Source: Smittium culicis (taxonomy: Eukaryota > Kickxellomycota > Harpellomycetes > Harpellales > Legeriomycetaceae). Taken from it: a stretch of DNA of 27,842 nucleotides. The notes below the pieces were generated by a model. That model was not told where the DNA came from and ran no database searches. It saw nothing but the letters and a program-made list of their open reading frames with translations. Of this stretch, positions 8,214 to 17,881 are shown in pieces (positions within the stretch are counted from its first letter, which is position 1; each line of letters starts with the position of its first letter). Made by a program: the position numbers and the translations under genes. The DNA lies in contig LSSN01006037.1 in the NCBI GenBank assembly GCA_001970855.1, positions 1-27,842 on the forward strand, in the 5' to 3' direction.

Positions 8214-11200
8214 CATTTAATAAATTTAAGATTAATAAATTTTTCATAAATAATATTTCACTGAAAATGGTAGATAAAATACTATTTACTTGAAAAAAAA
8301 TGAAGAACTTAATAGCTTTATTATCTAGAAAGCGAATAAAAAAACAAAAATATTTGAATTTTTTTAATTTCAGAATGTATATATTGATACATAATAAAAA
8401 TAATCAAGTTTTTTGTGCGGTATAAAAGTTCTAAAATTCAATATACTAACCAAAAGAATTATTTTAAAGTATTTTTCTAGCAGTTCTTAGGCCATATATT
8501 GCAAGTAATGTTATATTGTCATATAGTACAAAAATTTTCGCTATATGGGGCCAAATTATATCACCATTTAAGCCAAATTTGCTTCATATACATACATTTC
8601 TTGGGTGAAACTTATAAATATTTCAAAAATTATCCACCAAATCTTAATTTATATAGCCTTTCTATTTTTTAGATCTTCTTAAAGCATAAATGACTTCTTA
8701 TAATAAATATTAATTTTGAAATTTACAATCTTTATATGACCAAAATGTTATTTTATGTTCATTAAACTGCACATAAATTTGTTCAATCAAAGTATATATC
8801 CCATATTTAAAATATAATTTGAATTTTAAAGCGCTTTCTTCCTATGAAAAATGAAACTTTACTATATTTATTTATATTTTAAAAATCCCCCCTTTGATTT
8901 TTTTTTTTCCAAATACAATTTTTTTGTCAGTACATTGGCTATAAATTTTCCTAATATTTTTAATAATTAAAATATATAATTTTCATTTAATCTCTTAAGA
9001 AAAAACTAAATATCGCCGTTTAATTTATCTATACTTTATCTAAATTGTATTAAATTGTCTGTTTTAAAACATAAATACATTATAAATCGTGTAAATCTCC
9101 CAATTCTCACAGTAGAAAGCTGATTCTTTCCTTTATTAAAAGTCTTTTTATGTGAATAATATGCTTATAATGAGAATACTAGATTAGAAAATATATCAAA
9201 TTTTGATTTGGTTTCTTATAAATTGAAGAAAATATAGAAAATTTTAAAATAGAGCTTCATTTATAACTATTAAAACATCTTCTACCCCATTAGAAGGTTC
9301 TGATACCCCTCTTTAAATTTATATTATCAAATGATGCTCAAATAAAAGCGAATTACTCATAAATGTAGCTTTTAAGAAGTTTTAAGTATTTTAAGCCCAG
9401 AGTCTTAAAATTTATTCCGAAATATTAATATATTTTATACAAATAATATTCTTTTAAATAAAGATTCGGACTTTTTTTAAATTTTCATCTCTAAAAATGT
9501 ATCACAGGTATACTTTCCTACAATTTTTATATTTAGAAGTCAAAGGTAAAATCTTCTAACACATTTATTATAATAGGTATAACAGTAAGATTAATTTTTA
9601 CTTCAATTTGATATTTTTGGTTTCAGTATTATTGAATTGATCTCTTAATATAATATTCAGAAGGAGTTTCCTTTGAGGAAATTATCTTTGTTGAATTTTG
9701 TTATTATTAGTGAAGATAACATGGTGATTTTAATTCAATATTATATATATCGCTATACAATTTTCATTTTATTATTCAAGGCTGATATTTTTGATGAAAA
9801 AATTATTTTTATTCATTTATTAAAGCTCGGATAAGTATATATAATATTACTTATAGAGTAAAAATAAATTTAGATAAGACTAAACTACTATCGGTTGATG
9901 CTTAAGAAATTGATTTACAATAGTTATAAAAATTTTACACTATTTACCAGAAAAATTTAATTATTTCAGGCGAATTGTTTTAGATAAAGAGTCATTGCAC
10001 GATAAAATAGCTATTAATATTTGTAACAATAAATTCTAATCATATTTAAAATCAATAAAAATTTAACATAATCAGAATAAAAATATCTTGTTAGGCTTGC
10101 TATAAATCATGAGTGTATAATTTTCCTCAAGTGGTCTTAGTGAATGGGGTTGAAAATCTTGATGATTCTGAGGCCATAAGAAAATATTATCTTTACATTA
10201 GAAAAATATTAACCTTGAAACTAGCTAAAAATCTTTTATTTTCTCTTCGTTTATATAAGTTTTAAGTTTATATTGACAGTATATATATTAAATTTCAAGA
10301 GATAATATCTTGATCAATTTTTTTACCCAAATTGTACTTTTTCTTTAAAAATATGAATATTATTTATTTATTTATAGCTGCTATCTTATCTTTTTAATTA
10401 TTCCTCTCTCTAAAAAAATATCCACAAAATATAACACACAGATAAGATTTTTTTTTATATATTTTGGGAAAAAATATTTTCTTGAATCTAAAAATTGGAT
10501 TTTTTACTCGAAAATGTATATACTTTTGGATATTTGAAATAAATATAAATCCAATTCTTATGGATTCCGCAATTATAAAATGTCGAATTTGACCTACTAT
10601 TATTTTTGAACTCTACTTCATTGATATATACATATATTGAATTATAAATATTATAAAATTGCGATTTACGGAAAATTTAAACAAGAAAAGTTTCACATAA
10701 AATCCAATTAAGATATTACTGCTTTTATGTTTAATTTTTTATACTGCATTTGGTGTATGAGGAGCCTATGGATAAAATTTTTTTAAAATGTATTCGATAT
10801 GCAACATTTAGTATTATTTAAAAATTTTTTTTTTGTAGTATTTGTCAATAAATAATTTAAATTAAATAATACTATATGCGTTTAATATATGCAAGGGTAT
10901 CTATATATAGGAGAAATTACCAGTTTGAACCAGATATGAAAATATATATCAAAATTCTTATAATAAAAATTACATTCCTTTTAAATTAAAAAATGAAAAA
11001 TTTTCCAGAGAATTTCTCTAATTTTGAAATTAAATTATTTTACAGCAACTTTTTTTTAAATCTTTTTACCTTTTTTTTAGTAAAAATCAAGAATACTATA
11101 AAATACAGTGCAAGGATTTTTTACCAAGACATTTAGCAAAATAAAAAATAGAAGAGTTTGACATACAAAGGTAATATAGGTATAAAATTTTTTTAAATTG

Positions 11201-11249
11201 CGAAGCTACTACTTTTTTTTGACTGAAGTAGATTCAACAACATTTATAG
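8214..11249. other. AT-rich gene desert, right part
   Basis: Three kilobases of low-complexity AT-rich DNA. A 44-codon open frame at 10131-10265 (plus; begins VVLVNGVENLDDSEAIRKYY) has better codon composition than its surroundings and may be a fragment of a decayed gene; I do not recognise it. The last few hundred bases hold the promoter of the transporter gene that follows, with no clear TATA box among the many AT runs. No RNA gene or array was seen. Confidence 0.4.
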
Positions 11250-12743
11250 ATGCCATATATGATGAGGAAGATTATGATGGGAAAAGTTGATATTAGAGAT
11301 ATTGGGAACCTAAGACTAGAAAAAAATGCAAAACATTGTAGCGAAGGTGAATTAAACGAGCAACTGGCTTATAAAAAGGTCAAAGTGAAAAAGAGTAGCG
11401 ATTATGAATCTTATTCAAATAGCGAACCAATTTATGATACAGTATCGAACATGGAAAGCGAGGATAGTAGAAGCGGGATAATGGTCTTAATTTCATGTTG
11501 CTGGGTAAAATTCATATTATTTGGACTTTTAGATACGTATGGGTTGTTTTTGGTTACTTACAAGAAAAAATTCCCAGAGACGAGCGAAATGAAGTTTGGT
11601 TTAGTTGGAACGCTAGGGTTTGCATCGACGTTTATTTTTACTCTTTTTATGCACCCAGCCTTAAAGATTTTTGGATACAAGAAAGTATACGTAATTGGAG
11701 GTGCAGTTGCGGGTATTGGATTAGTTTTAGCAAGCTTTACAAAGTCGATCGAGTATTCAATAGCAACACATGGTGTTATATTTGGTATTGGGTGTTCATT
11801 TCCGACAATTGGAGGGGTTTCACTAATATCAACGTGGTTTAATAAATACAGAGGTTTAGCAATGGGATTATACTATTCTGTTGGATCGCTTGGAGGAATA
11901 ACTATAGCATACACCAGTAATGAAATGATAAATAGAATAGGGCTAGAATGGACTTTGCGATTTTGGGGAATATTGTCGGTAGTAACAATAGCAGCATCTT
12001 CTTTGCTTGGAATAAAACCCTGGGCGGAAGCAATGGAAAAAGAAAGTAGATTTGACTATAAATTTTTGGCAACAAATTCAGTAATTTGGCTAATTGGTCT
12101 AAGTATATTTTTTGGAGATTTGGGGCTAATGACGCCTATATTTTATTTACCTCGCGCAGTGGAGGCTATTTTTGACGTAGATTCAATGTCGAAAGTAGTT
12201 ATTTTAATTAATGTGGGGAGGCTGATAGGTGGGATTTTTTTTGGATATGTTAGCGATAAGTTGGGGCAATCAAACATAATAATTATAACAAATGTATGTG
12301 TGTCAATATTGGTGTTTTTTATGATGAATGTGCCCGATGAGTATGATTTCAATTGTGGTAAAAAAGAAATCAATGCTGCTGCGAAAACTTCAAAAAGCGA
12401 AATCAGCTCGAGTTTAATTTCATTGATATATTCGTTTTCGTTTTTGTACGGGTTTTTTATTTCATCTTTTTTAGGAGTTATTTCTGCTTTCATAGGGAAA
12501 CATTTTGATGCGGTTGATCTGAATTCTGTATTTTCTGTATTATTTATATTCATTATAATAGGATTTATTTCAGGAGGGCAATTTAATGGACTGATTGTAG
12601 ATATATACGGGTGCAATGCAACAGGAATAAGAAAGATGGCTTTGTACTGTTCTTTCTGTTTTATGGTCTCAGCTGTGTTTTTAGTCATTGCCCAAATAAG
12701 AATAAGGGTTAAAAATATAGGAAAATATGGGATAAAGCTTTAA
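11250..12743 (+). CDS. MFS transporter, monocarboxylate-permease type (AT-biased paralogue)
   Basis: Predicted 12-helix membrane transporter of 497 residues in the major facilitator superfamily, most like fungal monocarboxylate-porter homologues. A hydrophilic cytosolic N-terminus of about 76 residues, rich in charged residues and Ser, precedes TM1 (about 78-102). TM2-TM6 fall at roughly 116-135, 145-163, 172-194, 202-220 and 237-254; TM7-TM12 at about 279-296, 314-333, 343-360, 387-412, 425-445 and 463-482. The loop-2/3 element is KIFGYKK (139-145), and its second-half counterpart GYVSDKLGQ (332-340) is well kept. Loop 9-10 (about 361-386) is longer than in the paralogue at 16241. Both proteins end alike (AQI-x-x-R...KYGIKL here, KFGYRL there). 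The ATG at 11250 is first; Met4, Met5, Met9 and Met10 are alternatives. Codons are strongly A/T-ended. Substrate cannot be told. Confidence 0.85.
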   Translation: MPYMMRKIMMGKVDIRDIGNLRLEKNAKHCSEGELNEQLAYKKVKVKKSSDYESYSNSEPIYDTVSNMESEDSRSGIMVLISCCWVKFILFGLLDTYGLFLVTYKKKFPETSEMKFGLVGTLGFASTFIFTLFMHPALKIFGYKKVYVIGGAVAGIGLVLASFTKSIEYSIATHGVIFGIGCSFPTIGGVSLISTWFNKYRGLAMGLYYSVGSLGGITIAYTSNEMINRIGLEWTLRFWGILSVVTIAASSLLGIKPWAEAMEKESRFDYKFLATNSVIWLIGLSIFFGDLGLMTPIFYLPRAVEAIFDVDSMSKVVILINVGRLIGGIFFGYVSDKLGQSNIIIITNVCVSILVFFMMNVPDEYDFNCGKKEINAAAKTSKSEISSSLISLIYSFSFLYGFFISSFLGVISAFIGKHFDAVDLNSVFSVLFIFIIIGFISGGQFNGLIVDIYGCNATGIRKMALYCSFCFMVSAVFLVIAQIRIRVKNIGKYGIKL

Positions 12744-14013
12744 GAATAATATAAAGTAAAAACATGCATATTTTTGTTAATTTAATTTTCTCATATAGTG
12801 ACGGTCTTTAATATTTTTATTTGGCGATAATTATGAAAAGTTAAGAGCTTATAATCTTAATTAAGAATAGAACATTCACGTATTAAGAAGAAAAATATTG
12901 TGAGGATATTTTTTATTTTTATCGTTAGAATAGCGAGTTATAGCTAATGTTTTTTTAAAGTGATTTCGTTTTTTTTGAGACTTTAATTATAAACGAGATC
13001 AAAAAAAGAGGTAGATAGTTTAAGTTGGGGTTTTTTATTTTTAGAAGTTTTAAACTTTAATAGTATCAGGACATGATGTGTAATTAATAATTAAATATAA
13101 TTTTTGGATTGGCAGCTTTAGATAAATAATTAGCAGATTTGTACAATTTACATGCTATAGGCTTTATGATGTTTCAGATAAATTTTCTAATAATCTTTAC
13201 AATAGCTTTTTAATGTTATAATATAACAACTATAATTTTATTTAACCATCAGAAAATAGATAATAGTTTCTGAGTATACATATCGAAGTAGTTCATGTGA
13301 ATCTTGAATATATTTATTTTCTCACAACTGACAAAGGTTCCAATTTAATTTTGAAATTATATTGAAGCTTGCATTATAAAGCTTAAGTATTATTATTCTC
13401 ATAAAGATTTTAATTAGAGTTTTTAATGAATGTTTAATAGTAGAAATATGATACTATTAAGGTTGCAATTAAACTTTGAATTTGATGGTAAAAATTTAAA
13501 GGTAAAACTAATATAAATTTGGATGCGTTTTATGTTACCAATTTTTTTGTTAATGATAAAATTTTATTTGGATTTAGCATTGGCCAGCTTATAAAATTTT
13601 GGGGGTTATTAATATACCTATGAATAAATAGATATTATTCTGATAAACTATGTTTATATATGCTGCTTTATGGACGAATGTTACAAGCTAGTTTATTAAC
13701 TCAGTACGTGAATTGGCGTGAGTAATAATACTCTAGTGTGTTATAAATTATACTTGGGTTTGGGCTGGATAAGAACATTAATTAGTGAAAAAATTTGTTT
13801 ATTTTCGCTCTTTTAGATGAATCAAAATGATATTAATGAAAATTTTGCTAACAATATTTTGAATATTATTAAAACTATAAATTTAGTAAATGTTATTTCT
13901 TGGAGCTTCTTTATTTTTACATCACTGTGATTGTTTATTTCGTATTTTTAAGCTTGTAGAAAGGTTAAATGCGAATAATCTTGCATGTTCTTATTCTAAA
14001 CAAATCGATATAT
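12744..14013. other. Intergenic, AT-rich
   Basis: The 3' flank of the first transporter followed by AT-rich DNA. A 60-codon ATG ORF at 13890-14072 runs into the MITE to the right and has no recognisable domain; it is probably chance. Nothing else is supported. Confidence 0.4.
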
Positions 14014-14207
14014 TTAAGCCATTCATGTCCAATGCATTAAAAAAACTATATTCTTATTCGTTTATAATTTAAAAGCAAATTTATTATTTGCTGTTATTTT
14101 AAAAAAACAAATATTTCTAAAGGCTTCGGAATTTAAGTAATTTTAATTGAACATAGTTGGCCATATTTGCAAAATCAAAAATAGCCTACAGTCGGTGAAA
14201 GGGCTAA
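14014..14207 (+). repeat. TTAA-type MITE copy between the two transporters
   Basis: The body at 14018-14203 (186 bp) is preceded by TTAA (14014-14017) and followed by CTAA. The left terminus is worn (GCCATTCATG instead of CCCTTTCCCG); the right terminus is better (GTCGGTGAAAGGG). The internal order matches the other copies: CTTATTCG, TTATTATTTGCTGTTATTTT, AGGCTTCGGAATT, ATAGTTGGCCATAT and CAAAAATAGCCTAC. This copy supports a dispersed family rather than a local duplication only. Confidence 0.68.
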
Positions 14208-14421
14208 TGGTAAGTAAAAAAATGGCTTAAGCAAATAGTATCCAATAGAATCTCATTATTAGCCAACATTGAGAGGTGATTAGTTTATTTAATACAAAAG
14301 GAATGGTAACGTAGCTGAGTAGAGTGGATAAAATATAGATGTAAATGGGAATGGGTATTGCGAATTTCGCTTGTGGAGTTGGATCAGCTTAGAATGGCAG
14401 AATTTTGCGTTTCTAATTTTC

Positions 14422-14765
14422 TCGGACATCCAAGTTATGTCCTACTAACTAATATTCATAATTTTGGACTGGGCACCGATTTTCGAATAAGCTATCCTGT
14501 TTAACGGACACTTTCCAAGTTGTAGATTCCCAGAAATATTTTCCAAGCGAAACGTTTATTTGCTGCAAGTTTGGGAGCAGCCGGACATAATCAGTTATTA
14601 GCCATTCGGACATTTGGATCTGATTTGCTATATTATTTGATATTAACGCCCATTGATTGGCGCTAACATTACCGGACAATGGCTTTTTTAATTTATATGG
14701 TTTAGGGATATGACAGATTATAGGGTGGCAGGACATTAAGTGTGGCCGGACATAGTTGACTATTT
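14422..14765 (+). repeat. Iterated GGACAT motif block, possible transposon end
   Basis: At least eight near-copies of (C/T)CGGACAT or GGACA lie in one orientation within 340 bases: about 14424, 14464 (GGACTG), 14500, 14581, 14608, 14674, 14731 and 14747. One reversed copy (ATGTCC) lies at 14437. Two extended copies read GCCGGACATAATCAGTTATT and GGCCGGACATAGTTGACTATT. Such subterminal iterations are known at the ends of some pogo/Tigger-like and other DNA transposons, where the transposase binds. The block is clearly less AT-rich than its surroundings. The minus-strand open frame through it (14449-14784) lacks an ATG start and is probably incidental. Confidence 0.45.
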
Positions 14766-14806
14766 GGGTAGTTTTTGGTAGCAATTAATTGTTATGTATT
14801 ACATAA

Positions 14807-15416
14807 GAGACGTGTGAAGATACAAAGCAAACCGTTTTAGCACAGCTTTTGGGCAAAAAAGGAACACAAATTTTCGCTGTAAATGTTCCATCAGGAACAC
14901 AAAATTGCAATGCGGATGAGCTAAAAAGGAAATTAGAATTTCCAAATATGTTTGCGGCGGGCTTATATCACGTCAAAAATGCTAGGAGGAAACAGATTGC
15001 TCATTGTTGGCCAAATTATGCGACTCGTTTCTACAGCTGGATTTTATTTTACTTTTTAGCATTACTAATCATCACTCCTTTTCCCACAACCGGATCCATT
15101 TTCTGTTGAAGTCGCCAATTATGCTCATATAGCTCGCTAGAATTGCTTTTATAGCTAGCGGTGTATATCAAAAACCCAAATTAACGAGCAAAAGCAAATA
15201 TCTCAGAGTGATCTATTTTGTATTTTGGAGGAATTTCTACACTGTAGTCCACAGCCGTGGCCTTTTATTTTCTGTGCCATTCAGCACCGTTACTCTATTT
15301 TCGAGGAGGCACAAGAATGTGCTTTTGTTTTGTCTACAAGCTCTTTTATAGATATTAAGCGAAAGTGTCTGTTGTCCGTTTCCAGATTTATCTATCACCA
15401 GTTTTATGTTTTCTGA
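14807..15416 (+). pseudogene. Decayed coding-like block, origin unknown
   Basis: Open frames with balanced codons but no proper starts. One spans 14807-15109 (no ATG at its beginning), containing GKKGTQIFAVNVPSGTQN and ADELKRKLEFPNMFAAGLYH, and ending in a hydrophobic stretch. The other spans 15225-15416 and opens with TTG. Base composition is distinctly richer in G/C than the flanks. Together with the GGACAT block just upstream and a TGTCCG at 15369, this may be the body of one degenerate mobile element of about 1 kb. I recognise no domain, and no function is assigned. Confidence 0.3.
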
Positions 15417-16240
15417 TCTAATCGATTGCTAACAATTTCCACTGACTTTTATGATTTAGTTTTGGCCTATTCATAAGTGCTAATTTACCCACAAACATTA
15501 GAATTATAGATTACGTATATGTTTTCAAACTCGCTTATTAAAATGAATAATAAATGCTTGGCTTTATTTTTTTCATTGTTAGTCACTAAACTTAAATAAA
15601 CCAAACCTAAAAAATCTAATAATGTAATTATAAATCCCGATTAGGAGTTTTTTTTATCTATCAGCCATAACTATCTGCTAAACTATTATACTTTCCACCA
15701 TAAATAAAAATTTTTTGTTTTGCTATTTTATAAAGATTTATTTGCTGTTTTACTTGAAATATAATTCTATATAAATACTTGACTTATTTCATTAAGAAAA
15801 TGGTATTATCTATAAAACATTCAAACTTTCTTGAACAAAAACTCTTTCAAATTGTTATTCCGTAATATTCAGCTTTAGTGCTTAGCCTTCTTTGTTTAAA
15901 ATAATTATTATTCTGCTTCCTTGTACAAAATTTTAAAAATATTTTTCTTTTCTGTTTTTTTTCCATACTAATCTCAACCTATATTCTCTCAATCCAATTA
16001 TATAGCTATTTAAATTTAGATTTTTTAACTTCTGCATCTTACCACATATCCAGCAAACCAAACTGGCAACTTAACTCTTTTGCTTTTGTGTTTAGTATCT
16101 GTCATCAAAGCCCTTCAAATTAAATATTAAAACATATCATACCAGAAAATTAAATAACTAGCTGAAAATTCAGAAATTGTACTCAAGTATTAATAACTAT
16201 AATTTTCTTTAGAAACAAATACTAACCAGAAAAATAAAAT
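15417..16240. promoter_or_regulatory. Upstream region of the second MFS transporter
   Basis: AT-rich, with pyrimidine-rich stretches (15880-16030) on the coding strand and no ORF. The leader directly before the ATG reads ACTAACCAGAAAAATAAAATATGG, an A-rich context typical of fungal starts. No unambiguous TATA box can be chosen. Confidence 0.35.
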
Positions 16241-17518
16241 ATGGATTCCGATCAAGAAAAAACAAACATCCATGTAAACGGCCAAGTCGACTCGAAAAAG
16301 TCCTTTATGATCTTGTTCTTCTGCATTCTCGTCAATGTAGTAACTGCCGGAATATGCAATTCTTTTGCCGTATACAACACCTTATACCTAAAACTTTTTT
16401 CCGATAGCCAAGCTGCAAGTATAGGCTGGATAGGAACCATGGCCCTGTCTTCTATGCTGCTTTTCAGTCTTGTTGCAACCCCGATCATCCATTACATAGG
16501 ATACCGAAAAACTACCCTTCTTGGAGGCGCAATTTGCGGTATAAGCTTGCTTCTCGCCAGTTTCAGCACTAAAATTTGGCAACTTGCTCTAACTCAGGGC
16601 GTTCTATTCGGTCTTGGCGCTTCTTTCCCATTCCTCATCTCTGTTGCTATGGTCTCCTTCTGGTTCGAAAGGTACAGAGGCTTCGGTATGGGTGCTATCA
16701 ACGCCGGTGGCGGTATTGGTGGCATCATCTTGTCCCCAATCATCAAGAAAATGCTCGATTCTGGTAATGGCAGTAACTTTAAACTAGCTCTTTGGGTAAC
16801 CGCAATTGTCGTCTTTGTAATAATAGCTTCCTCTTCATACTTCATGATCGAGCGTGTCCCCAATGGAAAAAATGCTCAGGACGGTGTCGAAAAATCAAAA
16901 CCATTCGACAAGGCTGCTGTTTTCGATATCTTTGTATTCTTGGTCAGTATTTCAACCCTTTTCGGTGACGTTGCCTACACCGCCCCGCTCTACTACTTAC
17001 CAACAATCGCCGAAGAAAGATCTGGACTATCCAGCAACGCAACACTCGCTGTTGTTCTCGCCAACGTAGGAAACGTAACCGGAAGTCTCATCATCGGCTA
17101 CCTGGCCGATGTCATCGGAGAAATGAACATCATCATCATATCTGACTTTTTGATCGCTGTTCTCGTATCCTCTATCTGGCCAACAACTAAAACCGCATCC
17201 CCAATCCTCGCCCTATCGTTCGTATACGGTTTCCTCAGTGCCGCGTTCTTGTCCATTGTTCCTGGTGTTCTTGGCCGTCACTACCCTGCACATAGAGCAA
17301 CCGGTGTTATCGGCGTCATGTTCGTCTATGTTGCTATCGGTCTTATCATCGGTGGCCCAACTGCAGGCGCCTTTTACGACATCTCTATCAAAATCAATAA
17401 CTACTACCCCCTTATCCTCATCTCATCTATCGGATTTTTGGTTTCTGGTGTCATTTTGATCTTTGCCCAAATTTATTTACGAAAGCATTCCTCCACTAAA
17501 TTTGGATATAGGCTATGA
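16241..17518 (+). CDS. MFS transporter, monocarboxylate-permease type (C-biased paralogue)
   Basis: Predicted plasma or internal membrane transporter of 425 residues with 12 helices and a short N-terminus (MDSDQEKTNIHVNG). Helices lie at about 21-43, 60-82, 91-108, 112-135, 146-167, 182-203, 226-245, 264-285, 296-313, 320-341, 353-375 and 388-412. A hydrophilic central loop follows TM6 (206-224). The loop-2/3 element reads HYIGYRK (84-90), and its repeat GYLADVIGE (286-294) carries the usual Asp-x-x-Gly. TM5 has a Gly-rich run (AGGGIGG, 155-161), as in monocarboxylate porters. It is a paralogue of the gene at 11250, matching through all helices and at the C-terminus. Unlike that copy, its codons are rich in C (ATC, GTC, GCC, AAC), suggesting high expression. 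No intron. The gene faces VAC8. Substrate unknown; small organic acids or riboflavin-like solutes are the family precedent. Confidence 0.88.
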   Translation: MDSDQEKTNIHVNGQVDSKKSFMILFFCILVNVVTAGICNSFAVYNTLYLKLFSDSQAASIGWIGTMALSSMLLFSLVATPIIHYIGYRKTTLLGGAICGISLLLASFSTKIWQLALTQGVLFGLGASFPFLISVAMVSFWFERYRGFGMGAINAGGGIGGIILSPIIKKMLDSGNGSNFKLALWVTAIVVFVIIASSSYFMIERVPNGKNAQDGVEKSKPFDKAAVFDIFVFLVSISTLFGDVAYTAPLYYLPTIAEERSGLSSNATLAVVLANVGNVTGSLIIGYLADVIGEMNIIIISDFLIAVLVSSIWPTTKTASPILALSFVYGFLSAAFLSIVPGVLGRHYPAHRATGVIGVMFVYVAIGLIIGGPTAGAFYDISIKINNYYPLILISSIGFLVSGVILIFAQIYLRKHSSTKFGYRL

Positions 17519-17865
17519 AAAAGCAGTAAAATAGTGAATTTTAATTTTAGCTTTCCTACGAAAAAATTTAACTTCAAACCTAACCAGTATAACCTTTGCC
17601 TCTCCCCTCCCCCCAATAATTCAGTTTTCTCTTTAACAAACTTCATTTATTATTATTATTATTATTTATACTAGTGTTAAATTTTGTCTTCTACCATACT
17701 CTTTACTTTTCTGATAAGCTCTTTATGTCTTTATAATCTAAATAATTTAATTAATTTTATAATTTGAACCATCAACTATCATATTTTGTTTTTTAAGAAA
17801 AAGTAAGGATTAAACTAGATTAATTAATATTCTAAATTGGCAGCTATTATTATTATAATAAGAGA
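17519..17865. other. Convergent 3' region between MFS transporter and VAC8
   Basis: Both neighbours end here. It holds a short C-rich run (about 17600-17615), a TTA microsatellite at 17646-17668 and otherwise AT-rich sequence. No gene is seen. Confidence 0.45.
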
Positions 17866-17871
17866 TTTATT
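17866..17871 (-). terminator. Polyadenylation signal of VAC8
   Basis: AATAAA on the minus strand, about 11 bases past the VAC8 stop codon. Confidence 0.5.
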
Positions 17872-17881
17872 GAATAAAGAA

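Noticed and set aside
12143..12688. 181-codon minus-strand ORF inside the first transporter
   Set aside because: Antisense shadow; the plus frame has full MFS topology.
13890..14072. 60-codon plus-strand ATG ORF
   Set aside because: Runs into the left end of the MITE at 14018 and has no domain; probably chance.
16252..17459. Several ORFs within the second transporter on both strands
   Set aside because: Shadows of the MFS gene.
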